Notes: generated from the sequence alone by a model not told the origin. 64,000 nt of DNA from Kazachstania africana CBS 2517 (GCF_000304475.1 NC_018945.1:806001-870000), one strand, 5' to 3'. Shown: positions 38,535-50,078, numbered from the stretch's first letter. Translations and numbers: made by a program.

Positions 38535-39386
38535 ATGAAGGCTATCACAAGCAAGTTAACATTAGCTGTCTCATTGATTATAGTAGCACTACAAAGCACA
38601 AATAAGAATCTAGAAGCTACTAATTTCGTCGATGATGGTACTACTGTGAAAACTACCCTTAACTATATTGAATCTGATGGCGGCAGTTTGCAGATTGTGG
38701 GTCTTGAAATGGAAAAGTCAAGGAAGTGTCTAATATCAATTATTGGGCATAATGATGAGGTTATGGGCTCAAAGATATTTGATTATAAGGATGATTTGTT
38801 GATTAGCGATGATTTGAAGTTTCCTATGGAATTTGATAATTTTATCGCCACAATTGATCTGGACACTATAACACATACAATCATCATGAAATTTAATATA
38901 ATAGTTCCTAGAAATGAAGCAGAAGAAGCCAGAAATAATAGAAATGAAGAATTACAACCTCCAGTGCTGGACACAGGGAAAACAACTCTTGAAGAACAGG
39001 AAGTAAGATCAAGCACTTTCAAGAGACCAGCTGATATGCCTGGTTTTGAAGATGAATATGAAATTACAGAGGAGTCCCGTGGAGTAAATCCATTACCAGG
39101 GCTAAATATTAATCCAGGAAGAGGGACCGGATATGGTGACGTTGATCTATATCCTATGGGCCAGAGGAATCCATTCAACATGGGGCCTAATAATCCTCTA
39201 GGAGGGCAGCAAGGCGGCATGATATTTGATCCAATGGGCGAAGGTAAGCACAAAGGGGATCAAGGCAGAGGACCGGGCTGGATACCTGGTGCTAAATTTG
39301 ATCATCCATTTGGCAGGCCAAGTGGTGATAGTAGTAGTGGTGGCAGTGGTGGCTTTTTCCCTGGTTCATCTGGTGGATTTTTTTGA
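38535..39386 (+). CDS. FUB1: PI31-like proteasome regulator
   Basis: Yeast homologue of the proteasome inhibitor PI31, a binding partner of the 20S core. Residues about 1-150 form the small N-terminal FP-type domain. The C-terminal half is natively extended and Gly/Pro-rich with the PI31 signature: FKRPADMPGFEDEYEI (about 156-171), a GRGTGYGDVDLYPMG stretch (about 195-210), GGMIFDPMGEG and GPGWIPGAKFDHPFGRPSG (part), ending in Ser/Gly repeats. It has 283 residues against 250 in S. cerevisiae. The ATG at 38535 is the first. It lies downstream of PAT1 in the same orientation and is convergent with EGO2, with 78 bp between stops. Confidence 0.95.
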   Translation: MKAITSKLTLAVSLIIVALQSTNKNLEATNFVDDGTTVKTTLNYIESDGGSLQIVGLEMEKSRKCLISIIGHNDEVMGSKIFDYKDDLLISDDLKFPMEFDNFIATIDLDTITHTIIMKFNIIVPRNEAEEARNNRNEELQPPVLDTGKTTLEEQEVRSSTFKRPADMPGFEDEYEITEESRGVNPLPGLNINPGRGTGYGDVDLYPMGQRNPFNMGPNNPLGGQQGGMIFDPMGEGKHKGDQGRGPGWIPGAKFDHPFGRPSGDSSSGGSGGFFPGSSGGFF

Positions 39387-39464
39387 TTACAAAAAAGATA
39401 TGTGTATATATGAGTTAAATATATGTATTGAATATTATGTCATTGTTGGTTTGTTTTCATTTTA

Positions 39465-39740
39465 TCAATGTATCAACTCATCTGGCCTCGTATAAGTCAC
39501 CAGGGTCTTCTCATCATTCTTATAGATGAATATTTTTATTTCGTCATTATCAGGATCTTTAACTACAGCATATCCCTCTTTATCTAGAGGTACTTTACAT
39601 AATTTTTGAATATCTTGAAATTTTGCTTCACCAATTCCAGAATATTGTATCAAATTATTGTTTTCATCAAACAGTATCGTACCAATTGTATTTGGTATCG
39701 TGGTTAAACCATTATTTAAATGGTCATTAATCCTAGACAT
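39465..39740 (-). CDS. EGO2: EGO complex small subunit (LAMTOR5-like)
   Basis: Small roadblock-fold subunit of the vacuolar EGO complex (Ego1-Ego2-Ego3 with Gtr1-Gtr2) that activates TORC1 in response to amino acids. The 91-residue product has a helix, then TIGTILFDENNNLIQYSGIG (part, about 18-37), a second helix (KFQDIQKLCKV) and strands (EIKIFIYKNDEKTLVTYTR). It is longer than S. cerevisiae Ego2 (75) and similar to the paralogue Ego4 (98). The frame extends five codons to a TTG at 39755; the ATG at 39740 is the real start. The assignment of EGO2 over EGO4 rests on neighbours FUB1 and ERS1. Confidence 0.88.
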   Translation of the reverse strand: MSRINDHLNNGLTTIPNTIGTILFDENNNLIQYSGIGEAKFQDIQKLCKVPLDKEGYAVVKDPDNDEIKIFIYKNDEKTLVTYTRPDELIH

Positions 39741-40217
39741 TGTCACTTTGTTCAATTAACTTGGATAGATTATACCTTATTATGTGAGATACCCTCCAGT
39801 TACTCAAAGGTTTTTATAACCTCTATCGCCCGGCTTTTATTTAGTCCTAATAAGATCAACTTTTCCAACCCCTGCTTGCCCTCTTCTGTATCCGTCCAGA
39901 ATCCTTATTCTTTCTGGAAACCTACAAAAAGCCCTAATTTCACCATGTACAAAGCGTACCCTATAAGCCAAAAGAGTAATTATTTCTTTCTTGGTTCATG
40001 TTCCATTTCGGGCAGTGGACATGAATGTTATTTCCTAAGTGGGGCAAAAAAAATTTAACCATTGTCAGGGTAAATGAGTACATTCATCTTTGTTGGTTAA
40101 GGCCGTACTGCAATGCAACAGCATGTTCTTGATCAAACAATATCATGTGTCGGAAATTAAACTGCCATTGTCAAGGCTGCTTATACCCAGGGTCGAAGTG
40201 AAGAGGGCGAAGAGTTT
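39741..40217. promoter_or_regulatory. Bidirectional promoter EGO2/ERS1
   Basis: 477 bp between divergent genes. It contains a Tbf1-type CCCTAA (39932-39937) and A-rich stretches. A 112-codon frame crossing 39720-40058 overlaps EGO2 and shows no domain. No other gene is seen. Confidence 0.45.
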
Positions 40218-40997
40218 ATGGACGTTTCTTTAGATGAAGTGCTAGGGCTTGTTTACGTTACTGCATGGTCGATTTCCATGTACGTGCCCTTAATAGCTAA
40301 TTTTAAATTTCGGTCAACCAATGCTCTATCAATTGATTTTGTTATCTTAAACACAACTGGGTATTTTTATCTGATTTATTCAGTCGTTTTACAGGTCTAT
40401 TACTGGCAAACGGAGACGACAAGTCTCTTGGAGAGACCGCAAGTTACAAAATTTGATCTTTGGTATTGCCTACATGGATTTATTATAAATCTTGTCCTTT
40501 TATCCCAGATTTACTACGGTAAACTATTATGGAATTTTGAAAAGAATACCAAGAGAAGAATGAAATCGATTTATCAGAAAGTTCTTATAATTTCAGTGTC
40601 AGTATTTATTTTTCTAACCGCTCGATTTTATTACTTTCAATCCACTAACTTCAACAACTGGAGTAACGAATTACTGTTAAACTACTGCAATTGTCTGTTT
40701 CTCTTGAAAATGTCCATGTCACTAATTAAATATCTTCCCCAGGTTAAATATAACTTCGAAAGAAAATCTTTAAAAGGGTTTGCTGTGCAGGGGGTCATAT
40801 TGGATGTTGTTGGAGGAATGGCATCGTTGGCTCAATTGATTATACAACTAAATAAATCACACGGTCTCAATATGCATACTGTAGCTACTAATTTCGGTAA
40901 AATAGGAGTGGCTCTTGTTACATTGTTCTTCAATGCAATCTTTATTTCACAATGGTTGATTTACGAAAAAATAACGTCGAAAGGCACTTTAGTGTAA
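40218..40997 (+). CDS. ERS1: Cystinosin-like PQ-loop transporter
   Basis: Yeast homologue of the lysosomal cystine exporter cystinosin, located at endosomes and the vacuole. The 259 residues (260 in S. cerevisiae) form about seven membrane segments. Two PQ-loop regions are visible: the first near residues 10-60 (LVYVTAWSISMYVPLIANF, part, with VP in place of PQ) and the second with a clear PQ at LIKYLPQVKYNFERKSLKGF (about 172-191), followed by a VQGVILDVVGGMASL helix. The ATG at 40218 is the first. It is convergent with SOL2, with 60 bp between stops. In S. cerevisiae Ers1 is genetically tied to Meh1/Ego1, and EGO2 lies next door. Confidence 0.95.
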   Translation: MDVSLDEVLGLVYVTAWSISMYVPLIANFKFRSTNALSIDFVILNTTGYFYLIYSVVLQVYYWQTETTSLLERPQVTKFDLWYCLHGFIINLVLLSQIYYGKLLWNFEKNTKRRMKSIYQKVLIISVSVFIFLTARFYYFQSTNFNNWSNELLLNYCNCLFLLKMSMSLIKYLPQVKYNFERKSLKGFAVQGVILDVVGGMASLAQLIIQLNKSHGLNMHTVATNFGKIGVALVTLFFNAIFISQWLIYEKITSKGTLV

Positions 40998-41057
40998 GGG
41001 GAAGGAAATGCATTATATCATTATATGTGTATTGTATAAAATTGTATATCTATATAT

Positions 41058-42041
41058 TTATTCATTCATAGCTGGTACTGGATGACGGTATTTATATTTT
41101 TTCTTCGTTATGAAGACATCATTCAATGCATCATCATCAACAAACCAAGATACACGACCAGCAGCACCTTCGTTAACAATACTACTTGGTAGCCCCTTCT
41201 CCGGTCTCTCCATAATGGTTTTTAGGATAGGAGCTTTTGTAGAACCTTCTACAACGAATGCTAGTCTATGTGAATGGCAAATCACAGGTACGGTTAAGGA
41301 GATTCTACTCGATGGACCAGATGGGGCATTCTCCACTGCTATACACCAGGCATATTTTTCTCTTAGATTATCTTGAAAATTTGGAAATAATGATGCAATA
41401 TGTCCATCAGGAGCACATCCTAATAGGAAAAGGTCAAACATGGGTAATTTAACAGAATCTCTCCTGGCAAAATTTTTAATTAGTTGCTTTTCGTAGTTAT
41501 CAGCACATTCCTGTGGGCTCCCTATTAGTGTCTCATTTATATGGTACACATTTGGTTTCCCATATTTGGCAATATCAATGTGGTCCAAAATTTTTCTTTT
41601 AACTTGACCAAAATTACTTTCTTCTGATTCAAAAGGTACCAGTCTCTCATCAGCGAAGAAAATATCCCATTTCCCCCACTGAATATCTGTCCTAGTCAAT
41701 AGCCCATCATGTAGTACTTGTACCAAAGAACCACCAGACAATGCTATCTTGAACCTGGGCTCTACGGAAAGCTTCTTAGATCTATGCCTCGAATGATTTC
41801 GCTTGTGCGTATATTTCCCACTTGATTCTGGAGTATTTGATAAAACTGACGAACTGCCTGAAAGATTACCATTCACCTCTGTTATATTCTTTCCAGAATT
41901 ATCTCTGGTTAGGATCTGGTTTGTCAAATTAACGTCTTTATTCAAAGCTGCCGTCTGAGCATGTACGACATAATCAGCCACGGCACCAGCAACATCCTTC
42001 AATTCATGGAAGGCATACACTCTTGGAACGTTCGTAGTCAT
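41058..42041 (-). CDS. SOL2: 6-phosphogluconolactonase-like protein Sol1/Sol2
   Basis: Member of the SOL family with a 6-phosphogluconolactonase fold. Sol3/Sol4 are the active pentose-phosphate enzymes, while Sol1/Sol2 are known for a role in tRNA nuclear export. Conserved motifs are ALSGGSLVQVLHDGLL (about 98-113), WDIFFADERLVPFESEESN (part, about 123-140), LLGCAPDGHIASLFPN (about 208-223) and RISLTVPVI. A 40-residue Ser/Lys/Arg-rich insert (about 60-92) interrupts the N-terminal part, as in Sol1/Sol2. It has 327 residues against 315. Position between ERS1 and SSK22 identifies the SOL2 locus. The catalytic-type GCAPDGHIAS segment has Ala-Pro where the lactonase has Gly-Pro-like residues, in keeping with a non-enzymatic role. 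Confidence 0.92.
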   Translation of the reverse strand: MTTNVPRVYAFHELKDVAGAVADYVVHAQTAALNKDVNLTNQILTRDNSGKNITEVNGNLSGSSSVLSNTPESSGKYTHKRNHSRHRSKKLSVEPRFKIALSGGSLVQVLHDGLLTRTDIQWGKWDIFFADERLVPFESEESNFGQVKRKILDHIDIAKYGKPNVYHINETLIGSPQECADNYEKQLIKNFARRDSVKLPMFDLFLLGCAPDGHIASLFPNFQDNLREKYAWCIAVENAPSGPSSRISLTVPVICHSHRLAFVVEGSTKAPILKTIMERPEKGLPSSIVNEGAAGRVSWFVDDDALNDVFITKKKYKYRHPVPAMNE

Positions 42042-42843
42042 TGTAGGCTCAAGATAAACTAAGTTCCTTGACTTATCAGAGACTCTTTGCGCTGAGATCG
42101 ATGGTTCAATTATACTCGCTCCACCTCTATATACACCTCAACTCTGACAGATCAATCCACCATCTGAAACTCTTCGAGAAATTTCTTTGCAAGCGAAAAA
42201 TTTTCTTGGACAAACGTCATAGAAGAGGCGGAAAATGGTGAGTTTAAACGTCAACAGTTGGAAGACTGCTTGTATCGTGTTCATCGAGGCTCTCTGCTGC
42301 TGGAACTGCCGGGTGGTATATAGTGAGATCAGGTGAAGGTAGTGCTTCCCGTAGGCAGCTTGCTCTTGTCAAACGTTTGGTGGCGGCGCGCAAGGAAGTG
42401 AGAAACGATAACCATTGTATCTCGTTTTCGCAACTTCATTCAATTTCTTACAAGCATCTTGATCAGGGCATGTTCTTTCCTCTGGACTAACTGCTACGTG
42501 AGATCCTCTTGGCACCTCTTCTTCTGTTTTGTACGTGTCTATATATAGTGTTGTTATGTAGTATCGTTTCCCTTAACTCGTGAAAAACTCATAGGCGAAT
42601 TGTGATTTCTTTGCTGAAGTATATAGTCGAATATCAAAAACAAAAACTGACTGTTAGATATAAATAGAGACGTATATCAGCGACAATTTGTATCTCACAA
42701 TAACTTCAAGTGAAACTAGTGCGTTTTTGTGGCTGCTAAGTTACCTTTCTTTTGGAGGTTTCACGATAATTAATACAATATTTGAAAACCGATCTATTCT
42801 TATCTTTTAGAAGAAAATTTCAGAGAAAGTCACACACAAAACA
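42042..42843. promoter_or_regulatory. Bidirectional promoter SOL2/SSK22
   Basis: 802 bp between divergent genes. TATA-like elements lie near 42128-42133 (toward SOL2) and 42541-42548 (toward SSK22). On the sister S. cerevisiae chromosome this interval carries PPG1, HUB1 and ABZ1; none is present. No tRNA was found. Confidence 0.45.
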
Positions 42844-45800
42844 ATGTCTGAACAAGACTACTTTAGTTATCATCCAACAGATGACCAGGAATCGGTGAAT
42901 TCTCAGAGTAGTACGAACACAACCATGACTTCCTTAAAGCAACCGTCTGCCTCAAAAAATCCTAAAGTGATTACTACAACTGGTCTTTCTGTAGTGACAT
43001 CTCCTAATAAATTTTACACTGGCCCATTGAGTCCTGGTGCTAGGAACTTACAACCTAACCTGCAGCCAAATATGCCTCAGTCTCCAGGAAATTTGATGAA
43101 TTACTCCGCTACTCATCCAAGGTTGCCCAGACGCGTCTCTTCCAAAAGTGTTTATCACTCCTCCAACACATCCACCCATTCCTCGGCACATTCGAGTAGA
43201 AGGCCATCCTCAGGTAACGTAACGAATCCAAGTCTTACAGCTCTTACAAAATCTAGTGGCGGAGCCTCACAACACTCTTCTCCTGCAAGAAGTGTGAATT
43301 CAAATTTGGATGCTTTGGATCCACCTGCTTCAACCCCTACCCTGATCATGGCCCCAGATTTGGCCTCATTGAGTACACAAAAATCGGTTGATGTGAACTC
43401 GCCACAACAAACTGCTTCTTTACTTCACCGAAACCTATCATCGTCAACCAGCACAACATCACACATACCAGCATCGCCCACAGGAACTATCTCCACTCCT
43501 TCTTATGGATTGCATCCATCTCAGGATATAACACTACCTTCATCATCAACGTCCTCCACCAGATCAATTGGCACAAATCCAGCTAGTTCGAGAGCTTTTA
43601 AAAAACAATACATTCTCAATGAAAAGATTTACCTAGACAAGATGAGAAATACAATTCCTGACGATGATTACTATACAAGACGTATTGTGCTTTTGAGTTC
43701 TTTGAAAGACGACATCGATTACGACGAAACGGATAACGATGACTTCGAAACTGAATTTGACGTAAATAACGAAAATGAGGTCGAATTTGCGAATACTGCA
43801 AGTAATTTGAAATCTAATGAGAATATTATCACACTGAGTGATAATTTTTTGAGGCATAGATTACAGTGGCTCACGAAAGCAGACTCAGAGCTTTCAACAG
43901 AAGAACGAAACATAACCCCAACAAATCTATTCGACCATCCGTTGGTGTCCGAGCGTCTAAAATGGCAAACGATGCTTTCTAACGTTTTGAAAGGTGATAT
44001 TGTGAAGTCTGAAAAGACGAAAATTGCTAAAGAAGTTAAAAATCCAGACTTTAATATTCAGTACTCTGAGGATATATGGCTAGAATTAAAAGGATGGATG
44101 AATGGTAAATCTAAAGAAGATATTATGAATTCGATCCAGATTTTAAAGGCATCTTCAGATGTCGTTTTCAATGAAATCATGGAATTCAAAGTACCCAATG
44201 AAATTTATGATGACGATGACAAACTTGAGGAAATGTTGACTAATTTAATAAATAAATATTTTAAAGTCACAAGCTTATGGCCTAATCTAAGAAAAATGCA
44301 ACAAGAAAAACCTATCACGAAGTTGCCAGCCTTCAGCAATAGAGTTGATGTTATAATTAGTTATTTGAACTTTAAGGAAAATTTAACAACACAGATAAAT
44401 AACTTAAAAAATTGGGTGGGGGAAAAGGAATTTGATGTAATATTACAGCTCAATGAAGCGTCAAATTGGAACCTACCAACTGATTGCGATGAATGTCAGC
44501 ATACAAGAGCCTTTGCAGAGCAAATTATGAAGGAAAAGGATATTGAAACAATATTTCAAAAGAAAATCTTTTTTCCTTTAGCACCATGGATTTTAAAATC
44601 TAAGTTATTTTATTATCAATACATAGAAACTATTGACGAACTAAATTTGAAACCAAAATATGATTTATTGGAACTTGTTATAATGTTTCCAATCAGGCTT
44701 GTTAAGGAAATTATATTAATCAGGTTAGATTATGCAAAGAAATTAGAAAACCCAACTATGATGATGGTTGATCAAATGTTAGATGATTTCAGCTCATACA
44801 TTCGTCTTTCGGTCCAGTTGAAATACACTTTGAATAACTTTATCAGTGATTGGCCATTCCATATTGGCATTGATCCTCAGTTTGACGATACAGTGATCGA
44901 AGCAATTAATTACCTATTCAATCTTCTGCATTTGAAAATTCTCGACGGGACAAAGAGGTCTTTCAAAACATTTAAGGAGCCTGAGGTTCTGATGAAGTAT
45001 TGGGAAGAATTAAAAAATGTTGGTCAATATATCGACAAAGCAGGTCCTCTCATATCAGATGAATTTGCTAAGCTTACTCTAAGAATTTTGCATAGACTGC
45101 ATGCATATCTTCTACAACAACAGAACTCTCCTCCTGATTTTTCGAAGAAGCCTAGTGATGCTGAGAAATGGTTGATTCAAACTTTTGAAAATTTGGGTTC
45201 AATGAAAAGACAGTTAAACAGATTTACCAATATTCTGTCAAAAGCCTTCCAGAACTCAGTAACTTATAAAATAAACGACCACAAAATACTTTTTCGAAAC
45301 CTAATCAAACAAGGTCATTTTTTAATCTACACCGGAGGAAATCTAGAATCAGAGGGAATATATCTTATCGGGAGCCCCGAGCTACTGGGCTGTCAAGATC
45401 AGGACATATTAGATATACTGAAAAATGAAGATATTGGAAGTGATCTGTTACCAAGACTGGAAATAAAGAACTCTCTCTCATTATATAATGCTGTGGAAGC
45501 AGTATGGAACTCGAATACCAAAATAATGCACAATTTGGGACAGAATGGCGTTTCCTATTACTACGTTTCCAATGATGAACCTGCTGAGTGGAATCCTCAT
45601 GGGGCACAACAGATACCATTTCGCGGTTATTCACAGCATACAAATTGCAACCATAATAAGAGTAATGCTGCTTTTGAAGATCTACACGAAGCTCAGGGTG
45701 AAATTGAAAAGTTGGAATTGAAGCTTCACTCTTTAGGCTATATATTAGTTCTGTGTGCTGGTGAGTCAATGCTTTGGGAGGGTGAAATGTACAATCTCTC

Positions 45801-47628
45801 TTCCAAGGAACCTTTAAAAATGAAAGATTTTAATTTCCAATTGAGCCCTAATTCTCTTGTATTAATGAACCAAGGATCAAGCTACGCCCTAGAATATCAG
45901 ACCGATAGATTTGATCAAGTTGCCGAAGGTTCAGTTTCATTTGTTGAGAAGCGTTGTTCTTTTCAATCTGTGGAAAATAATCTTCAAAAAATCAATAAAG
46001 CTTATTTCAGGGTCACATATACTCTTTTGAGTAACTATCATAAATTTTTCACTACCTCCAGAAATGTAGGTGTTACGAATGATTTATTGAACTCGATTTT
46101 TCTTTTTACGAGGGATTTTGGAACAATTTCTCTCAGGACCAATATAGCAAACCCTGAGAGAAAGTCAGTAATTATATTACTATTGATGAAATTGAGTATA
46201 GGATGGTTATCATTTATTGCAGATGACTGTGATCCAACAGATCAGAAAACTTTCAGATGGTGCGTACCAGCAATGGAATTTGCAATGCATATGACTAGCG
46301 GGACTAATATCGTGGCTTTGGATGAAGCTCAATTTACTGAACTCAAGCAACGGATATCTGCATGCATGTCATTATTAATTTCACATTTTGATGTCATGGG
46401 AGCGAGAGCAATTGAAGCTGAAAAGACAACCCAGCAAGGAAGATTGAATATTGATATTGAAGAGAATATTGACGATGAAGCCATCCTACAGTTAAATTCA
46501 AAGTTCCGTATTCAGGCCATTAATGAGATGGAGGAAACCATGAAAAAGAATCCAAGACAAATAGGTAAAGTTCTTGATGACGCGGATATTGATAATAAAT
46601 ATTTACTATCATTGGCCTCATCTTTATCTAACGTTACGATAAGATGGAAGAAGAGAAATTTTGTTGGTGGTGGTACCTTTGGCACTGTTTTTTCAGCAAT
46701 AAATTTAGATAATGGGGAAATATTAGCTGTGAAGGAAATTAAAATTCCCGACAGTAACGCAATGAAAAAGGTCTTCCCATTGATTAAAGAAGAAATGACT
46801 GTGTTGGAGATGCTAAATCACCCTAATGTCGTTCAATACTACGGTGTTGAGGTACATAGAGATAAAGTCAACATTTTCATGGAATATTGTGAGGGAGGAT
46901 CATTAGCAAGCCTCCTGGAGCATGGTAGGATTGAAGATGAAATGGTGACGCAAGTGTATACGCTAGAGTTGTTAGAAGGTCTTGCCTACTTGCACCAGTC
47001 AGGTGTTGTTCACAGAGATATTAAGCCAGAAAATATTTTGCTGGATTTCAATGGAATCATCAAGTATGTTGATTTTGGTACAGCCAAAAAGATCGCCAGA
47101 ACAGAAACAAGAATATCCACTTTATCTAAGTTTGTCGTTACAGACACTACAACAGAAACATCTGATAGCAGGAGAAGCTCAGGTGATGGAATAATGTCGA
47201 ACTCCCATGGGGGTTTATTGGATATGATGGGGACCCCAATGTATATGGCTCCAGAAACTATTACTGGTTCAACCCATAAGGGTAAATTTGGTGCTGATGA
47301 TGTGTGGTCTCTAGGTTGTGTCGTATTGGAAATGATCACCGGTAGGAGGCCATGGTCAAATCTGGATAATGAATGGGCAGTAATGTACCATGTTGCTGCA
47401 GGCCATACGCCACAGCTACCCACTAAGCAAGAAGTATCGCCAATAGGAAGAAAATTTTTGAAAAAGTGCTTGGTGCAGAATCCCAACAAGAGAGCTACGG
47501 CAGTGGAACTGCTCATGGATCCATGGATAGTGGAGATAAGAGAACTTGCATTCGGGCCTCCGGACAATGACCAGCAAGCCATTGACAAGCCAATAGAGGC
47601 AAAATCAACTGATCAAAGAGAAAAATAA
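42844..47628 (+). CDS. SSK22: MAP kinase kinase kinase of the HOG pathway
   Basis: Ste20/MEKK-type MAPKKK that relays osmotic stress from Ssk1 to Pbs2. Residues 1-260 are a Ser/Thr/Pro-rich disordered region. Residues about 300-1230 are the conserved regulatory region with the Ssk1-binding part. The kinase domain (about 1275-1560) has [11 protein letters not shown] (P-loop), AVKEIKI (Lys), [13 protein letters not shown] (catalytic loop), VDFGTAKKI (DFG), [10 protein letters not shown] and [13 protein letters not shown] 40-residue insert separates DFG from APE, as in the family. At 1594 residues it resembles Ssk2 (1579) more than Ssk22 (1331), but its neighbours SOL2 and RSA4 place it at the SSK22 locus. 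If the second copy was lost, this gene would serve both roles. Confidence 0.9.
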   Translation: MSEQDYFSYHPTDDQESVNSQSSTNTTMTSLKQPSASKNPKVITTTGLSVVTSPNKFYTGPLSPGARNLQPNLQPNMPQSPGNLMNYSATHPRLPRRVSSKSVYHSSNTSTHSSAHSSRRPSSGNVTNPSLTALTKSSGGASQHSSPARSVNSNLDALDPPASTPTLIMAPDLASLSTQKSVDVNSPQQTASLLHRNLSSSTSTTSHIPASPTGTISTPSYGLHPSQDITLPSSSTSSTRSIGTNPASSRAFKKQYILNEKIYLDKMRNTIPDDDYYTRRIVLLSSLKDDIDYDETDNDDFETEFDVNNENEVEFANTASNLKSNENIITLSDNFLRHRLQWLTKADSELSTEERNITPTNLFDHPLVSERLKWQTMLSNVLKGDIVKSEKTKIAKEVKNPDFNIQYSEDIWLELKGWMNGKSKEDIMNSIQILKASSDVVFNEIMEFKVPNEIYDDDDKLEEMLTNLINKYFKVTSLWPNLRKMQQEKPITKLPAFSNRVDVIISYLNFKENLTTQINNLKNWVGEKEFDVILQLNEASNWNLPTDCDECQHTRAFAEQIMKEKDIETIFQKKIFFPLAPWILKSKLFYYQYIETIDELNLKPKYDLLELVIMFPIRLVKEIILIRLDYAKKLENPTMMMVDQMLDDFSSYIRLSVQLKYTLNNFISDWPFHIGIDPQFDDTVIEAINYLFNLLHLKILDGTKRSFKTFKEPEVLMKYWEELKNVGQYIDKAGPLISDEFAKLTLRILHRLHAYLLQQQNSPPDFSKKPSDAEKWLIQTFENLGSMKRQLNRFTNILSKAFQNSVTYKINDHKILFRNLIKQGHFLIYTGGNLESEGIYLIGSPELLGCQDQDILDILKNEDIGSDLLPRLEIKNSLSLYNAVEAVWNSNTKIMHNLGQNGVSYYYVSNDEPAEWNPHGAQQIPFRGYSQHTNCNHNKSNAAFEDLHEAQGEIEKLELKLHSLGYILVLCAGESMLWEGEMYNLSSKEPLKMKDFNFQLSPNSLVLMNQGSSYALEYQTDRFDQVAEGSVSFVEKRCSFQSVENNLQKINKAYFRVTYTLLSNYHKFFTTSRNVGVTNDLLNSIFLFTRDFGTISLRTNIANPERKSVIILLLMKLSIGWLSFIADDCDPTDQKTFRWCVPAMEFAMHMTSGTNIVALDEAQFTELKQRISACMSLLISHFDVMGARAIEAEKTTQQGRLNIDIEENIDDEAILQLNSKFRIQAINEMEETMKKNPRQIGKVLDDADIDNKYLLSLASSLSNVTIRWKKRNFVGGGTFGTVFSAINLDNGEILAVKEIKIPDSNAMKKVFPLIKEEMTVLEMLNHPNVVQYYGVEVHRDKVNIFMEYCEGGSLASLLEHGRIEDEMVTQVYTLELLEGLAYLHQSGVVHRDIKPENILLDFNGIIKYVDFGTAKKIARTETRISTLSKFVVTDTTTETSDSRRSSGDGIMSNSHGGLLDMMGTPMYMAPETITGSTHKGKFGADDVWSLGCVVLEMITGRRPWSNLDNEWAVMYHVAAGHTPQLPTKQEVSPIGRKFLKKCLVQNPNKRATAVELLMDPWIVEIRELAFGPPDNDQQAIDKPIEAKSTDQREK

Positions 47629-47841
47629 ATCCGCTTATGAGACATTTCATGCATAAATATTTATACAGCGTTTACATTTGTTTATTACATGTATTCTTAA
47701 ATACCATACTTTTCTCTGCTCGCAAAGCTCGAAACTTTTGTCGATATGTGAAATTTTTGAAAAAGAATATAGCGATGAGCAGTAAAATTTTCTGTTACAT
47801 ACAAAATAAGACTATACAAACAAAGTAGTTATCAGGTAATT

Positions 47842-49389
47842 ATGTCCACACTAGTTCCTCCACCGTCCAAGAAGCAAAGAAGAGAAGCTCAGAAACCTAA
47901 TGAAGTTGAAATATTACCCGAGAATTTGCCAAATATTTCCATTAAATTTCAAGCATTAGATACTGGGGAAAATGTTGGTGGATCTTTAAGAGTTCCCGCA
48001 GGAATAACCGAGAAACAATTGGAAGAGCTTTTGAACAACTTGAATGGAACTGCAGATGATCCTGTTCCTTTCATCTTTAGCTGTAATGTCCCAGGTAAAA
48101 CCTCTAAGGATCCAGAACGTTCTATCGATGTGGTAGATAATTTATATTCATCGATTTTAAAGCCTGGCTACCATGGTACGGAAGATATCATTACTTTAGT
48201 TTACACACCTAGAGCAGTTTTCAAAGTCAAACCCGTTACTAGAAGTTCATCTGCCATTGCGGGCCATGGCTCCACAATATTATGTTCTGCATTTGCCCCA
48301 CATACTAGTTCGCGGATGGTCACCGGTGCTGGTGATAATACTGCTCGTATATGGGACTGTGATACTCAAACTCCCATGACTACGCTGACAGGTCACCAAA
48401 ATTGGGTCTTGTGTGTGTCATGGTCTCCAGATGGAGAAATTATTGCCACTGGTTCTATGGATAATACAATAAGGTTGTGGGAATCTGATCGTGGTAAACC
48501 ATTAGGTGAACCATTAAGAGGACATTTAAAGTGGATTACATCATTATCCTGGGAGCCTTTGCATCTCGTCAAAGCTGGAGAGAAACCAAGATTAGCCTCC
48601 GCATCTAAAGACGGAACCATCAAAATATGGGATACTGTTAGAAGAGTTTGTGTCTACACGTTGAGTGGACATACAAACTCTGTGTCATGTGTTAAATGGG
48701 GTGGACAAGGCGTATTGTATTCAGGTTCCCATGATAAGACTGTCAGAGTATGGGATATGAACCTAGGTGGTAAATGTATAAACATTTTGAAAAATCATGC
48801 TCACTGGGTCAACCATTTATCTTTATCCACAGACTACGCCTTAAGAAGGGGACCTTTCGATCATACAGGTACCAAAATGGCAAGCCCTGAGGAGGCACGT
48901 GAGAAAGCTTTGAAGAACTATGAAAAAGTGGTTAAAAAGAATGGTACTACAGAAGAACTTATGGTTACAGCGAGTGACGATTTTACCATGTTCCTATGGA
49001 ATCCATTAAAGTCTAACAAACCATTAGCAAGAATGACGGGTCACCAAAAACTGGTCAATCATGTTGCATTTAGTCCAGACGGCAGATATATTGTATCAGC
49101 ATCCTTTGATAACTCGATCAAATTGTGGGATGGAAGAGATGGAAAATTCTTATCTACATTCAGAGGACATGTATCAAGCGTCTATCAAGTTGCATGGTCA
49201 TCCGACTGTAGATTATTGGTATCATGCTCTAAGGACACAACTTTGAAAGTGTGGGACGTTAGAACTAGAAAACTTTCCGTTGATTTACCGGGACACCAAG
49301 ACGAAGTTTACACTGTGGATTGGAGTGTAGATGGTAAAAGAGTTTGTAGTGGGGGTAAAGATAAAATGATAAGATTATGGACACATTAA
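47842..49389 (+). CDS. RSA4: 60S ribosome assembly WD-repeat protein Rsa4
   Basis: WD40 protein with an N-terminal ubiquitin-like domain that is pulled by the Rea1 AAA ATPase to release assembly factors from pre-60S particles in the nucleolus and nucleoplasm. It has 515 residues, exactly the S. cerevisiae length. The NLE/UBL domain is about 30-125, including the conserved ITLVYTPRAVFKVKPVTRSS end (shown in part). Eight WD repeats follow from about 140, with textbook GH-WD units such as LTGHQNWVLCVSWSPDGEIIATGSMDNTIRLW (part) and a final SVDGKRVCSGGKDKMIRLWTH. The spacing from SSK22 is 213 bp, in the same orientation. Secure. Confidence 0.98.
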   Translation: MSTLVPPPSKKQRREAQKPNEVEILPENLPNISIKFQALDTGENVGGSLRVPAGITEKQLEELLNNLNGTADDPVPFIFSCNVPGKTSKDPERSIDVVDNLYSSILKPGYHGTEDIITLVYTPRAVFKVKPVTRSSSAIAGHGSTILCSAFAPHTSSRMVTGAGDNTARIWDCDTQTPMTTLTGHQNWVLCVSWSPDGEIIATGSMDNTIRLWESDRGKPLGEPLRGHLKWITSLSWEPLHLVKAGEKPRLASASKDGTIKIWDTVRRVCVYTLSGHTNSVSCVKWGGQGVLYSGSHDKTVRVWDMNLGGKCINILKNHAHWVNHLSLSTDYALRRGPFDHTGTKMASPEEAREKALKNYEKVVKKNGTTEELMVTASDDFTMFLWNPLKSNKPLARMTGHQKLVNHVAFSPDGRYIVSASFDNSIKLWDGRDGKFLSTFRGHVSSVYQVAWSSDCRLLVSCSKDTTLKVWDVRTRKLSVDLPGHQDEVYTVDWSVDGKRVCSGGKDKMIRLWTH

Positions 49390-49625
49390 GCCTTCATATA
49401 AAGTTTTTAGTATATCTATCTGTACATTAAGAGCATTTAGTTGATGCATTTTTGATAAATTAGTTTGTTTTCATATATTCCAATGATGGTATCCTTTCCA
49501 TCCATAAAAAAATTGAGGGAAGGAAAGAGCGAGGTTTATAAGGAACCGACCAAAACAGTTCACGATCAAGAGTTTTAAAAGCAAAGGAGTCCAATTCGTA
49601 ATTATACTAGTTATAGAGTAGAAGT

Positions 49626-50078
49626 ATGTACTCAATGGAAGCCTCAAAAATGAAAAGTGTGTCTAAGATGTTTTCCTTGGGGGTTAAGCTACGTACCAAC
49701 AAAGGGCAGATATCACAAATGAACAGTCGACTTCAATCAACTTTCTCCAACGAGAAAGGTTTGTTTCCATCCTTGGAGACAATAGATATAAAGGATTTAA
49801 TGAATGAGAATATCAAATTTGGAAACAGAACGTATTTTATTGAAAGAAGTGGCACAGGTAATCTCCCAATTTACACAGATTTTAAAAGTGCTGGAAATAA
49901 GCAAGTAACGGAAATTAGGAGGATAAAAGGTGATGCAGTTCAATTAAAGAAAGACCTTCAGAAGAATTTCCCAACGATTCCAAGTAAATATTGGAAAGTG
50001 ATGCCACAATCGCAGAAGATTATAATTCAAGGTGACTTAGTAAAACCATTGAAAAAGTTACTTTCAAAAATTTTTTAG
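49626..50078 (+). CDS. IMG2: Mitochondrial large ribosomal subunit protein Img2 (mL49)
   Basis: Component of the 54S mitoribosomal subunit (mL49 family), needed for integrity of the mitochondrial genome. It has 150 residues (146 in S. cerevisiae). The N-terminal 35-40 residues are basic and Ser/Met-rich, as expected for a presequence. The mL49 fold includes RTYFIERSGTGNLPIYTDFK (part, about 74-93), VTEIRRIKGDAVQLKKDL (part) and the C-terminal MPQSQKIIIQGDLVKPLKKLL (part). The ATG at 49626 is the first, with further in-frame ATGs at residues 4 and 9. It is convergent with CPR4, with 47 bp between stops. Position is conserved. Confidence 0.95.
   Translation: MYSMEASKMKSVSKMFSLGVKLRTNKGQISQMNSRLQSTFSNEKGLFPSLETIDIKDLMNENIKFGNRTYFIERSGTGNLPIYTDFKSAGNKQVTEIRRIKGDAVQLKKDLQKNFPTIPSKYWKVMPQSQKIIIQGDLVKPLKKLLSKIF

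Noticed and set aside
38783..39253. 156-codon antisense frame inside FUB1
   Set aside because: A by-product of the Gly/Pro-rich coding sequence of FUB1. Not a gene.
45365..45769. 134-codon antisense frame inside SSK22
   Set aside because: A shadow of a long conserved gene on the opposite strand, with no similarity of its own.
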